Assembly (NCBI GenBank): GCA_012513125.1
Contig: JAAZCS010000325.1
Span: forward strand, 1-9,468
Direction of reading: 5' to 3'
DNA: 9,468 nt
DNA from: Treponema sp.
GTDB lineage: Bacteria > Spirochaetota > Spirochaetia > Treponematales > Treponemataceae
The notes beneath the pieces are model-generated. The model worked only from the letters and a program-made list of their open reading frames with translations, had not been told where the DNA came from and ran no database searches. Positions 1-8,241 of the stretch are shown piece by piece. The position numbers and the translations under genes were made by a program. Position 1 is the first letter of the stretch; every line of letters begins with the position of its first letter.

Positions 1-969
1 ATTTATGACCCTGCTTGTGGTTCGGGTGGTATGTTTGTACAATCGGTAAAGTTTATTGAGGCACATCACGGAAACAAAAAAGAGGTTTCCATTTACGGGC
101 AGGAATATACCAATACTACCTACAAACTGGCAAAAATGAACCTAGCCATCCGTGGTATTTCTGGAAACTTGGGCGAAAAGGCAGCCAATACTTTTTTAGA
201 TGACCAACATAAAGACCTGAAAGCCGATTTCATCATGGCAAATCCGCCTTTTAACCAAAAAGACTGGCGAGCCGAAAACGAATTATTGGACGACCCACGC
301 TGGCGTGGTTACGATGTACCACCTAAAAGCAACGCCAACTACGGTTGGATTTTGAATATGGTTTCCAAACTCAGCGATAACGGTGTGGCAGGTTTTATTT
401 TGGCAAACGGTGCATTGAGTGGCGGTGGTGATGAATACAAAATACGCCGCAAACTTGTTGAAAATAATTTGGTAGAAGCTATTTTGGTATTGCCACAAGA
501 TATGTTTTACACCACTAACATAAGTGTTACGCTTTGGATTGTAAACAAAAACAAAAAAGCCCAGACCAAAAAAGTAGGCGATGAAAGCCGCAACTTCCGC
601 AATCGGGAAAAGGAAATACTGTTTATGGATTTGCGGCAAATGGGGGTTCCGTTTGAGAAAAAATACATTCAGTTTTCGGAAGATGATATTAAAAAAATAA
701 CAGGTAGTTACCACCAATGGCAAATACAGGAAATTGAAAACGTTCCCGAATTCTGTTATTCCGCTTCGTTCGACGAAATTGCAAAAAAAGATTTCTCACT
801 CGTGCCGAGCAAATACATTGAGTTTGTAAACCGTGACGAGAATTTCGACTTTGACGAAAAAATGCAAAATCTGCAAAAAGAGTTTGCCGACCAGCTGAAA
901 GCCGAAGCACAAAGCAAAAATGATTTACTAACCGTATTTAAAGAGTTGGGTTATGAAATCAAATTATAA
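1..969 (+). CDS. hsdM: Type I restriction-modification DNA methyltransferase subunit HsdM, 5' truncated by window edge
   Basis: HsdM transfers a methyl group from S-adenosylmethionine to the N6 of adenine within the site chosen by HsdS, and is also needed for restriction. The reading frame is open from base 1; 322 residues are visible. The first residues carry the SAM-binding motif I, DPACGSGGM (visible residues 3-11). A GQEY segment follows at about residues 30-33, and the catalytic motif IV NPPF lies at residues 81-84 (bases 241-252), the signature of gamma-class N6-adenine methyltransferases. The C-terminal part is the usual HsdM helical tail ending near FKELGYEIKL. Family members are roughly 500 residues, so about 180-200 N-terminal residues, including the HsdM_N helical domain, should lie left of the window. 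The first ATG in view (base 31) falls inside motif I and is not a start. The 3' end overlaps hsdS by 17 bases in another frame, suggesting translational coupling. No frameshift or missing motif is seen. Confidence 0.96.
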   Translation: MYDPACGSGGMFVQSVKFIEAHHGNKKEVSIYGQEYTNTTYKLAKMNLAIRGISGNLGEKAANTFLDDQHKDLKADFIMANPPFNQKDWRAENELLDDPRWRGYDVPPKSNANYGWILNMVSKLSDNGVAGFILANGALSGGGDEYKIRRKLVENNLVEAILVLPQDMFYTTNISVTLWIVNKNKKAQTKKVGDESRNFRNREKEILFMDLRQMGVPFEKKYIQFSEDDIKKITGSYHQWQIQEIENVPEFCYSASFDEIAKKDFSLVPSKYIEFVNRDENFDFDEKMQNLQKEFADQLKAEAQSKNDLLTVFKELGYEIKL

Positions 970-2185
970 GCGGATTGGCAACTACATAAAGGAAATTAAG
1001 GTTCGAAACACAGAACAAAAAGCTGAACAGCTTTTAGGAATTAATATTGATAAATTCTTTATGCCTTCTGTTGCAAATGTTGTTGGTACTGATTTATCAG
1101 TTTATAAACTTGTTCGGAAGTATCAATTTGCTTGTAATAGAATGCACGTTGGCAGAGATTATCGTTTACCGATATCAATGTCAAAATCAGATGAAGAATT
1201 TATGGTTTCACCTGCTTATGATGTATTTGAAATAAAAGATACTGAAGTGCTGAATCCTGAATTTTTGATGATGTGGTTTACAAGAAAAGAATTTGACCGT
1301 AATGCTTGGTTTTACACTGATGCTGACGTAAGGGGCGGTTTGCCTTGGAAATCATTTTGTGATATGCAACTACCCATTCCCCACATCAACAAACAACGTG
1401 TAATCGTAAAAGAATACAACACCATACAAAACCGCATAAACCTTAACAACCAACTGATACAAAAACTCGAAGAAACCACACAGGCGATTTATAAACAGTG
1501 GTTTGTGGAGTTTGAATTTCCAGATGAAAACGGAAAGCCGTATAAAAGTAATGGCGGTGAAATGATTGAATGTGAAATAGGAGTAATTCCAAAAAATTGG
1601 GAACATAAAGAGATTGCTTCAATTTGTGATATTTCTTCAAGCAAACGAATATTTGAAAGTGAATATCAAAAATTCGGCATCCCTTTTTATAGAGGGAAAG
1701 AAATCACACAGAAAAAAGCAGGTGATGTAATTTCCGACCTAATTTATATCTCAAATGAGCGTTACAATGAACTAGTTAAGAATTACGGAAAACCAAGTCA
1801 AGGCGATATTCTAATGACCGCAGTTGGAACAATCGGTTCAACTTATATGGTTGATGATGAAAGGTTTTATTTCAAAGATGGAAATGTAATTTGGTTTAAA
1901 GAATTTAAACAAAAAGGTTCTAATTATTTCTTGTACGACTTTATGCAAACCGAGCAGTTCTCAAACTTAATTAATGAAATTACAATCGGTTCAACTCAAA
2001 GTGCAATTACTATAAAAACCTTTGGACAGCAGAAGTTAGTGTTTCCTGAAAACAAGATTTTGAAAAAATACCTCAGTCTTAGTAGTGTTTTGAATAACAA
2101 TTTAAAACACATAAAAAACGAAAATTATAAGCTGTCAGAACTTAAAGAACTGCTCCTTTCAAAGTTGGCAACGGGGGAAAATTAG
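953..2185 (+). CDS. hsdS: Type I restriction-modification specificity subunit HsdS
   Basis: HsdS (410 residues, normal length) sets the bipartite DNA target of the complex. It has the expected two-fold layout. Target-recognition domain 1 is about residues 1-145, with blocks such as GINIDKFFMPS and CNRMHVGRDYRLP that I recognise from many HsdS proteins. A conserved helical spacer is about 146-187 (KQRVIV through AIYKQWFVEFEFP). Recognition domain 2 is about 208-365, opening with the classic IGVIPKNWE. A distal helical repeat is about 366-410, ending LKELLLSKLATGE. Each recognition domain reads one half-site and the paired helices set the gap between them. The start at 953 lies inside the end of hsdM and has only a weak purine-rich stretch upstream, so coupled translation is likely. 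The two recognition domains look more AT-rich than the central spacer (about 1370-1560), which fits recombinational exchange of recognition domains. The target sequence cannot be read from the protein. Confidence 0.96.
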   Translation: MKSNYKRIGNYIKEIKVRNTEQKAEQLLGINIDKFFMPSVANVVGTDLSVYKLVRKYQFACNRMHVGRDYRLPISMSKSDEEFMVSPAYDVFEIKDTEVLNPEFLMMWFTRKEFDRNAWFYTDADVRGGLPWKSFCDMQLPIPHINKQRVIVKEYNTIQNRINLNNQLIQKLEETTQAIYKQWFVEFEFPDENGKPYKSNGGEMIECEIGVIPKNWEHKEIASICDISSSKRIFESEYQKFGIPFYRGKEITQKKAGDVISDLIYISNERYNELVKNYGKPSQGDILMTAVGTIGSTYMVDDERFYFKDGNVIWFKEFKQKGSNYFLYDFMQTEQFSNLINEITIGSTQSAITIKTFGQQKLVFPENKILKKYLSLSSVLNNNLKHIKNENYKLSELKELLLSKLATGEN

Positions 2186-2189
2186 AAGT

Positions 2190-4778
2190 ATGGCTATTTA
2201 CAATGAAATATTAACCTGGGCAAACAGTAAACCAGCATTTATAAAAGATGCCTTACGGAGAATAATATCAAGTTCTGCGATAACTCAAACCGACATTGAG
2301 GAACTTGTTTCACTTTTGAAAAAAGAAAATGGCGACACATCTGTTACATTGAACGCGATCCCAATTGACAATACACATATTCCTACATTTATAGCTACAG
2401 GCACAGTCTATCCCAAATTAATCAGTATTAAAGACCCGATAAACATTTGTGCTTTGCACAATCAAGGGCATTTACAATTCCCAAACAGAGGTTTGTCCGT
2501 AGTTTATGGAAATAATGGTTCTGGTAAATCAAGATATTCAAGAATACTAAAAAAGTTATGTTGGAGCAGAAACTCAAATGTGGAGTTAAAGAAAAATGTT
2601 TTCACTCCATCTGCCACTCAACAAAAAGCTGATTTTATTATTGAAGAAAATGGTATAAACACTCCTTTTCAATGGACGGAAAATTCGCCGACACACTCCG
2701 CAATGAGTTCAATTTTTGTTTATGACAATGATTGTGGGAATGTGTATGTCAATAACGAAAATCCTACACAATACAAACCAGTTGGAATTGATGTCTTAGA
2801 GAGATTAATTCCTGTACTAAATGAAATTTCTCAAAAATTAAATACTGAGATTGTTGCATACAATACTCAAAAACCGTTATTAGACCCTACTTTAAATAGT
2901 ACATCAACAGGTCAATGGTACGCAAATATTGAGTCAAAAATACGAACTGACATTGACACATATATTCAATTTAATCAAACTAATGCAGATAGAAAGCAGG
3001 AATTATTTACGTTAATCAATTCTCAAAATCCACAACAGAATATTCAAAACCTTACTTCTCTAAAAGGAAGAATTGAGAATTACATTCAACAATTTAAAAC
3101 AATAGAAGAACTATTCAGTGAGATATCTATTCAAGAAATACGGAATCTAAGAAATAGATATGAAAGTGTAAAACAGGCGTATGACATTGCTACCAATGAA
3201 CTTAAAGGATTGAATACTTTTGAGGGTTTTGGAACAAATCCATGGAGAACACTTTGGGATGCAGCCAAAAATTTCGCAAACAGTAACGGAATGACTGATG
3301 GTCAAAGTTTTCCGTCTGGTGAATCATTAGAAAAATGTGTGTTTTGTCAACAAGATTTGGATGAAGCAGCAAAGCAAAGATTACTTGGTTTTGGCAGATT
3401 CATATTGAATGATGTTTCTACCCAATTGAGTACAATTCAAAAAGAAATTGAACAGGTAACATCTAGCTATAATAATTTAGTTGTACCACCAGTTGAAAAT
3501 TTCACAGAATTAGTACAATTTATTGCTGATTTTCAAATTCAACATGAGGCATTTAATCAATCAGTAAATTCCGCAAAAACTATCTTACTAAATCATTTAC
3601 AGAATGGTAGTGAAATAAACGTAACAGTAAATTCAATCTCTACAATTATTGGGAATTTGTTGCCAAATATTACTGTTCAGTTAGAACAAAACAATCAATT
3701 ACTAAATAATCGAAATGCTTTAGTAATTGAATACAATGAATTAGTTGCGAAAGAATTTTTATTCACTCACAAAACCACAATTTTACAGTATTTTGATGAA
3801 TATAAATACAAGGCATGGATTGGAGTTTGTCAAGCTCAGTTGAGCACGAATAGTGTTTCAAGAAAAATTGGCGAATTTATGGAAGACCAAGCCGTAACCT
3901 TGCAGCATCAAGAGTTTATAAATCATTTAAGCTATTTCAATCAAGATTTATCTTCAAAGGTTCTTATTTCTAAAACGAGAACAACTCAAGGAAATACTTT
4001 TCAAAAATGTAGTTTAAATGGAATTGCCCACACAATTGATTCAATATTAAGCGAAGGCGAAAAAAAGGTAATTGCACTCTCTAATTTTTTGGCTGACTGT
4101 ACAATTGATAATAGAAAAAATAGTATTGTGTTTGATGACCCAGTCACTTCATTAGATATGGATTATCGTGATTTAATTGCCACCAAAATAGTTGAATTGT
4201 CACGAGATAGACAGATAATTGTACTTACACATGATTTATCATTTTTGCGTTTGTTAATTGATGCGCACAAAACAATAATTACAACGGACTGCCACGTTAT
4301 AGGGATCGATAAATTCAATGGTATAAGCGGAATTGTAACAGATGAAATACCATATTTAGCTAAGAATGTGGATGAAAGAGTAGATTCAATAAGAAGAATA
4401 CTTAGAGAACATGATGCTTTAGCTATAACTGATGCTCATGGTCGAGAAATAAAACTTGATTCAGCAAGAAAACGTTTTAGATTTTTAATTGAAAGAAGTG
4501 TTGAAGAAGTTTTAGCTAATAAAACATATGAACGATTTTCAAAAAATATACATCTTAAAAAAGGCTATCTGTCCAGTTTTATTGTAGTTGAACAAAGCGA
4601 TATTGATTTTTTACTCGGTTTATTCAGCAAATATTCAATTACTGAACACGATGGGGGTACTTCAACTATTTCACAATTACCAACGAAAAGTATTATAGAA
4701 CAAGATATTCGAGAGTATATGGATTGGAAAAATAACTTTAAAGCAAAACTTAAGGCCTTCTCACAGGGATATGTATGA
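2190..4778 (+). CDS. RloC/PrrC-like P-loop (AAA_13, ABC/SMC-type) ATPase embedded in the hsd operon
   Basis: This 862-residue protein is a split-head ABC/SMC-like ATPase. Walker A is GNNGSGKS at residues 107-114. A long middle region rich in predicted helix (about 205-600) contains a CVFC pair at 383-386, resembling the zinc hook of RloC and Rad50. An ABC signature-like LSEGEKK is at 620-626, Walker B with D-loop SIVFDDPVTSLD at 645-656 (Asp650 where classic ABC proteins have Glu), and the switch histidine in VLTHD at 678-682 (His681). The C-terminal domain has R764-x3-E768 and a late YSITEHDGG (His820), matching in outline the R-x3-E...H triad proposed for the anticodon nucleases PrrC and RloC. 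However, the E-to-H distance (52 residues) is longer than the 32 of E. coli PrrC. It starts 4 bases after hsdS and overlaps hsdR by ATGA, so it is co-expressed with them. Position and domains suggest a guard effector triggered when restriction is inhibited. Nuclease activity is inferred; a DNA-acting ATPase of the broader AAA_13 group is the alternative. Confidence 0.85.
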   Translation: MAIYNEILTWANSKPAFIKDALRRIISSSAITQTDIEELVSLLKKENGDTSVTLNAIPIDNTHIPTFIATGTVYPKLISIKDPINICALHNQGHLQFPNRGLSVVYGNNGSGKSRYSRILKKLCWSRNSNVELKKNVFTPSATQQKADFIIEENGINTPFQWTENSPTHSAMSSIFVYDNDCGNVYVNNENPTQYKPVGIDVLERLIPVLNEISQKLNTEIVAYNTQKPLLDPTLNSTSTGQWYANIESKIRTDIDTYIQFNQTNADRKQELFTLINSQNPQQNIQNLTSLKGRIENYIQQFKTIEELFSEISIQEIRNLRNRYESVKQAYDIATNELKGLNTFEGFGTNPWRTLWDAAKNFANSNGMTDGQSFPSGESLEKCVFCQQDLDEAAKQRLLGFGRFILNDVSTQLSTIQKEIEQVTSSYNNLVVPPVENFTELVQFIADFQIQHEAFNQSVNSAKTILLNHLQNGSEINVTVNSISTIIGNLLPNITVQLEQNNQLLNNRNALVIEYNELVAKEFLFTHKTTILQYFDEYKYKAWIGVCQAQLSTNSVSRKIGEFMEDQAVTLQHQEFINHLSYFNQDLSSKVLISKTRTTQGNTFQKCSLNGIAHTIDSILSEGEKKVIALSNFLADCTIDNRKNSIVFDDPVTSLDMDYRDLIATKIVELSRDRQIIVLTHDLSFLRLLIDAHKTIITTDCHVIGIDKFNGISGIVTDEIPYLAKNVDERVDSIRRILREHDALAITDAHGREIKLDSARKRFRFLIERSVEEVLANKTYERFSKNIHLKKGYLSSFIVVEQSDIDFLLGLFSKYSITEHDGGTSTISQLPTKSIIEQDIREYMDWKNNFKAKLKAFSQGYV

Positions 4779-7700
4779 CAGTGAAATTCACAGAAGAAAA
4801 ATTAGAAAAGGCATTTACCGAGCTGCTGGGGCAGGAAGGATTTCCCCACCACTTGGGTATTGCCATTTCTCGTAAACCCGATGAAGTATTAATAGAGGAA
4901 GATTTACAAAACTTTCTTCTTAATCAATATGCAAGCCAAGGCATTACAGTAAATGAAGTAAAATCAATTATTCTTCAACTCAAATCGCTACCTGCTTCCG
5001 ACCTTTACGAAAGCAACAAAACATTTTTAAAAATGCTTGCCGACGGTTTTATTCTTAAAAGAGAAGACCGCACCAAAAAAGACATTTACATTCAATTCAT
5101 AAACTTCGCAGGATTAAACAAGCACCGCCAACCCGAAGCAGAAAAATTGATTTCAATAGCAGCCGAACCCGAACGACAATACCCGCCCGATACCAACATT
5201 TACAAGTTTGTTAATCAACTGGAAATTCTCGGAACGGAAAAGCGTATTCCCGATGGCATTATTTACATCAATGGTTTACCTTTGGTGGTCTTTGAGTTTA
5301 AAAGCGCCATTCGTGAAGAAACCACCATTTTCGATGCGTTCAATCAATTAACGATTCGTTACCGCAGGGATATTCCCGAACTGTTCAAATACAATACTTT
5401 TTGTGTAATCAGCGATGGTGTTAACAACAAAGCAGGTTCGTTTTTTGCCCCGTACGATTTTTTCTATGCGTGGCGTAGAGTTTCAGGTTTGGCAAAAGAT
5501 GTTGACGGCATTGACAGTATGTTTACGCTCGTGCAGGGAATGTTCAATAAAAACCGTTTGCGTGATATTATTCGCAACTTCATTTACATACCCGATTCGA
5601 GCAAGAAAGAAGAAAAAATCGTATGTCGCTATCCGCAATATTACGCTGCAAGAACTTTATATGAAAACATAAAGAAAGCCCAAAAGCCCGATGGAGACGG
5701 AAAAGGTGGAACCTATTTTGGGGCAACAGGTTGTGGTAAAAGTTTCACAATGCTTTACCTCACAAGACTATTGATGAAAAGCGAATACTTTGAAAGTCCT
5801 ACCATTGTATTGATTACCGACCGCACCGATTTAGACGACCAACTATCGGCACAATTTATAAATGCAAAAGGTTTTATCGGCGACAATGCCGTGGAAAGCG
5901 TTGAAAGTCGTGCCGACCTGAGAACCAAACTGCAAGGCAGACAAAGTGGAGGCGTTTTTTTAACTACTATCCATAAATTTACCGAAGATACTGAACTGCT
6001 CACCGAACGCACCAATGTAATTTGTATATCGGACGAAGCACACCGTAGCCAGGTAAACCTCGACCAAAAAATAAAAGTTACCGAAGAAGGAGTTAAAAAA
6101 TCTTTTGGTTTTGCAAAATACCTACACGATTCGTTACCCAACGCCACTTACGTTGGATTTACAGGAACGCCTATTGATGCAACGCTTGATGTTTTTGGTA
6201 AAGTGGTGGATGCCTACACAATGACAGAATCGGTAAAAGATGAAATCACCGTTCGGATTGTGTATGAAGGTAGGGCTGCAAAAGTAGCTTTGAAAAATGG
6301 TGAGTTAGAAAAGATTGAAAAATATTACGAAGAAGCTGCCGAACTGGGAGCTAATGAATATCAGATTGACAAGAGCAAACAGGAAACAGCTAATATGTAT
6401 GTCATTCTTGGCGACCCAGACCGTTTACAAGCTGTTGCAGAAGATTTTGTAAACCATTACGAAAACCGAATTTCAGAAGGTGCAACGGTAAAAGGGAAAG
6501 CAATGTTTGTAAGTAGTAGCCGTGAAATTGCCTATGAACTTTACAAAAAAATTATTGCACTTCGTCCAGAATGGAACGAAATAAAAGAAGCCGAAGAAGG
6601 AGTACAACTTACCGACAAAGACAAACGGGAATTAAAACCAATTGAACGCATTAAATTGGTAATGACAAGAGGAAAAGACGACCCAAAAGAACTTTGGGAT
6701 ATGTTGGGTACTTCTGACGACCGCAAAGAACTTGACCGCCAATTCAAAAACTCGAAATCGAATTTCAAAATTGCCATTGTGGTTGATATGTGGCTCACTG
6801 GTTTTGACGTTCCTTTCTTGGACAGCATTTACATTGACAAATCAATACAGCAACACAATTTAATTCAAACAATTTCGCGAGTAAACCGCAAATTTGAAGG
6901 AAAAAACAAAGGTTTGGCAGTTGATTATATCGGCATCAAAAAACAAATGAACCTTGCTCTTGCAAAATACAATAAAGGCGACAAAGACAATTTTGAAGAA
7001 ATTGAACAGTCATTGGTTGTTGTTCGTGACCATTTGGATTTGTTGGCAAAACTGATGCACAAGTTTGATAGTTCAAAATATTTTAAAGGCAGCACCATTG
7101 AGCAATTGCACACGTTAAATCTTGCTGCCGAATTTGTGCAACAAACCAAAGAACTGGAAACCCGTTTTATGGTTTTGGTTCAACGATTGAAAGCCGCTTA
7201 TGATATTTGCGTTGGTAGTGAAAAACTGACCCAATCAGAAAGAGATTATACGCATTTTTATTTGGCTGTTCGTTCCATAGTTTTCAAACTAACCAAAGGT
7301 AACGCCCCCGATACAGCACAAATGAACGCCAAAGTTCGGGAAATGATAAAAAACGCTTTGCAAAGTGACGGAGTTGAAGAAATTTTCAAACTTGGTGATG
7401 AAGTTGAAACAGAACAAGACATTTTTGATGAAGATTATTTGGCAAAAATTGATAAAATCAAACTGCCAAATACAAAAATAAAATTGCTTCAACAGCTTTT
7501 AGCCAAAGTAATTGGTGAAATCAGAAAAGTAAATCGTGTAAAAGGAATTGACTTTTCAAGAAAAATGCAAGCCATTGTTGACCGTTACAATAACCGTGAT
7601 GCAAACGACATTCTGCGGAGTGAAGTTTACGAAGAAATGGCAGAAGCCTTAACGAACCTTATTTGGGATGTTCACAAAGAGTTTACTGTAGGTGACGAAT

Positions 7701-7993
7701 TAGGAATTGACTTTGAAGAAAAAGCCTTTTATGACATTTTAAAAGAACTCTGCAAAAAATATGACTTTACTTATCCTGACGATAGACTGATTGACTTGTC
7801 AAAAGCGGTTAAGGTAATCGTTGACAACCAAGCTAAATTTCCCGACTGGAATAAACGAGACGATATAAAATCAGCATTAAAAGTTGAATTGATTTTGATT
7901 TTAGACGAGTTTGGCTATCCACCAGTCGAGAGAGACGAAGTTTATGTTGAGATTTTCGAACAGGCAGAAAACTTTAAGAAAAGCAAAAACTGA
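4775..7993 (+). CDS. hsdR: Type I restriction endonuclease subunit HsdR
   Basis: HsdR (1072 residues, normal length) supplies ATP-driven DNA translocation and cleavage to the R2M2S complex. The N-terminal PD-(D/E)xK nuclease is intact: Asp160 in IPDG, then Glu174-Phe-Lys176 in VVFEFKS, followed by a Gln191...Tyr196 element that corresponds to the QxxxY motif but with one extra residue. The SF2 motor follows: Walker A GATGCGKS at 316-323, motif Ia around VLITDRTDLDDQL, DEAH box at 420-423, motif III GFTGTP at 461-466, motif V with TGFD at 675-678, and motif VI QTISRVNR at 698-705. The rest, about 720-1072, is the helical C-terminal region that docks on the methylase core, ending with EQAENFKK, a usual end for the family. 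The ATG overlaps the stop of the preceding ATPase gene as ATGA, so translation is probably coupled. No disabling mutation is seen, so with hsdM and hsdS the system looks functional. Confidence 0.97.
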   Translation: MTVKFTEEKLEKAFTELLGQEGFPHHLGIAISRKPDEVLIEEDLQNFLLNQYASQGITVNEVKSIILQLKSLPASDLYESNKTFLKMLADGFILKREDRTKKDIYIQFINFAGLNKHRQPEAEKLISIAAEPERQYPPDTNIYKFVNQLEILGTEKRIPDGIIYINGLPLVVFEFKSAIREETTIFDAFNQLTIRYRRDIPELFKYNTFCVISDGVNNKAGSFFAPYDFFYAWRRVSGLAKDVDGIDSMFTLVQGMFNKNRLRDIIRNFIYIPDSSKKEEKIVCRYPQYYAARTLYENIKKAQKPDGDGKGGTYFGATGCGKSFTMLYLTRLLMKSEYFESPTIVLITDRTDLDDQLSAQFINAKGFIGDNAVESVESRADLRTKLQGRQSGGVFLTTIHKFTEDTELLTERTNVICISDEAHRSQVNLDQKIKVTEEGVKKSFGFAKYLHDSLPNATYVGFTGTPIDATLDVFGKVVDAYTMTESVKDEITVRIVYEGRAAKVALKNGELEKIEKYYEEAAELGANEYQIDKSKQETANMYVILGDPDRLQAVAEDFVNHYENRISEGATVKGKAMFVSSSREIAYELYKKIIALRPEWNEIKEAEEGVQLTDKDKRELKPIERIKLVMTRGKDDPKELWDMLGTSDDRKELDRQFKNSKSNFKIAIVVDMWLTGFDVPFLDSIYIDKSIQQHNLIQTISRVNRKFEGKNKGLAVDYIGIKKQMNLALAKYNKGDKDNFEEIEQSLVVVRDHLDLLAKLMHKFDSSKYFKGSTIEQLHTLNLAAEFVQQTKELETRFMVLVQRLKAAYDICVGSEKLTQSERDYTHFYLAVRSIVFKLTKGNAPDTAQMNAKVREMIKNALQSDGVEEIFKLGDEVETEQDIFDEDYLAKIDKIKLPNTKIKLLQQLLAKVIGEIRKVNRVKGIDFSRKMQAIVDRYNNRDANDILRSEVYEEMAEALTNLIWDVHKEFTVGDELGIDFEEKAFYDILKELCKKYDFTYPDDRLIDLSKAVKVIVDNQAKFPDWNKRDDIKSALKVELILILDEFGYPPVERDEVYVEIFEQAENFKKSKN

Positions 7994-8062
7994 AGACCAC
8001 CTACGCACATCGTGTGCTTCGGCGGAAGAGGGGCGCGAAGAGAAATTGAAAAAAGAAGATGC
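7994..8062. other. GC-richer intergenic segment between hsdR and the attC site
   Basis: About 70 bases with no credible gene. It contains a small perfect hairpin, GCACA (8005-8009) and TGTGC (8013-8017) around a TCG loop. Next to it are CTTCG (8017-8021) and CGAAG (8036-8040), which can pair around GC-rich DNA. There is no T-run, so it is not a clear intrinsic terminator. Its composition differs sharply from the AT-rich hsdR end. It may be the remnant of an older cassette end or part of a longer structure leading into the attC. I see nothing else in it. Confidence 0.4.
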
Positions 8063-8181
8063 ATCCAACAACCAGTTCAACCTGACAATTCCTTTTGTCA
8101 TGGTTTGTGCTTGTCGCTTCGCTCGGCACAAACCACGCCAAGCCCTTCGGGCCGGAATTGCAGGTTAACTGAATGTTAGGT
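8063..8181 (+). other. Integron attC recombination site
   Basis: A 119-base imperfect inverted repeat with attC architecture. The left R box is ATCCAAC (8063-8069, fits RYYYAAC) and the right R box GTTAGGT (8175-8181, fits GTTRRRY), where an integron integrase would cut after the first G. Inside these, CAGTT (8073-8077) pairs with AACTG (8167-8171), AACCTG (8079-8084) with CAGGTT (8161-8166), and CAATTCC (8086-8092) with GGAATTG (8154-8160). Two bases on the left arm are unpaired, C8078 and A8085. On the bottom strand they are an extrahelical G and T, the same kind of bases that direct strand choice in known attC sites. The R and L boxes are separated by a short unpaired spacer (AAC/AAT). The interior holds a perfect 10-bp stem (8101-8110 with 8126-8135) and a GCCC-TTC-GGGC hairpin (8142-8152). 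Orientation is that of a cassette whose gene lies to the left, that is hsdR. Similar folded sites are known in Treponema integrons. Confidence 0.85.
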
Positions 8182-8195
8182 TGATGGTGCACTGC

Positions 8196-8216
8196 GCCAC
8201 TTATCGTTGATAAGGC
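8196..8216. repeat. Small inverted repeat in the leader of the LRR gene
   Basis: CTTATC (8200-8205) and GATAAG (8209-8214) form a perfect 6-bp stem around a GTT loop. GC at 8196-8197 and 8215-8216 can extend it across a two-base bulge. It sits just right of the attC R box and about 70 bases before the next gene. No T-run follows, so it is not a standard terminator. It could be a leader RNA hairpin or chance. Confidence 0.45.
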
Positions 8217-8241
8217 AAATCTTCCGGCAGATATTCTCTAA

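Noticed and set aside
283..723. Minus-strand open frame of 146 residues inside hsdM
   Set aside because: Lies opposite conserved HsdM coding sequence; no recognisable domain or ribosome binding site.
4060..4067. A-tract in the ATPase gene as a phase-variation switch
   Set aside because: Only seven A residues encoding the conserved GEKK signature, in frame, and such runs are common in AT-rich genes.
5755..6147. Minus-strand open frame of 130 residues inside hsdR
   Set aside because: Opposite the conserved helicase motifs of hsdR, with serine-rich composition typical of an antisense shadow.
7911..8168. Open frame of 85 residues over the end of hsdR and the attC
   Set aside because: It runs out of frame through the conserved end of hsdR and its last third is just a translation of the attC repeat; no ribosome binding site.
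8001..8192. Minus-strand open frame of 63 residues
   Set aside because: It lies almost entirely on the attC inverted repeat and adjoining GC-rich DNA; it is a by-product of the repeat with no start signal.
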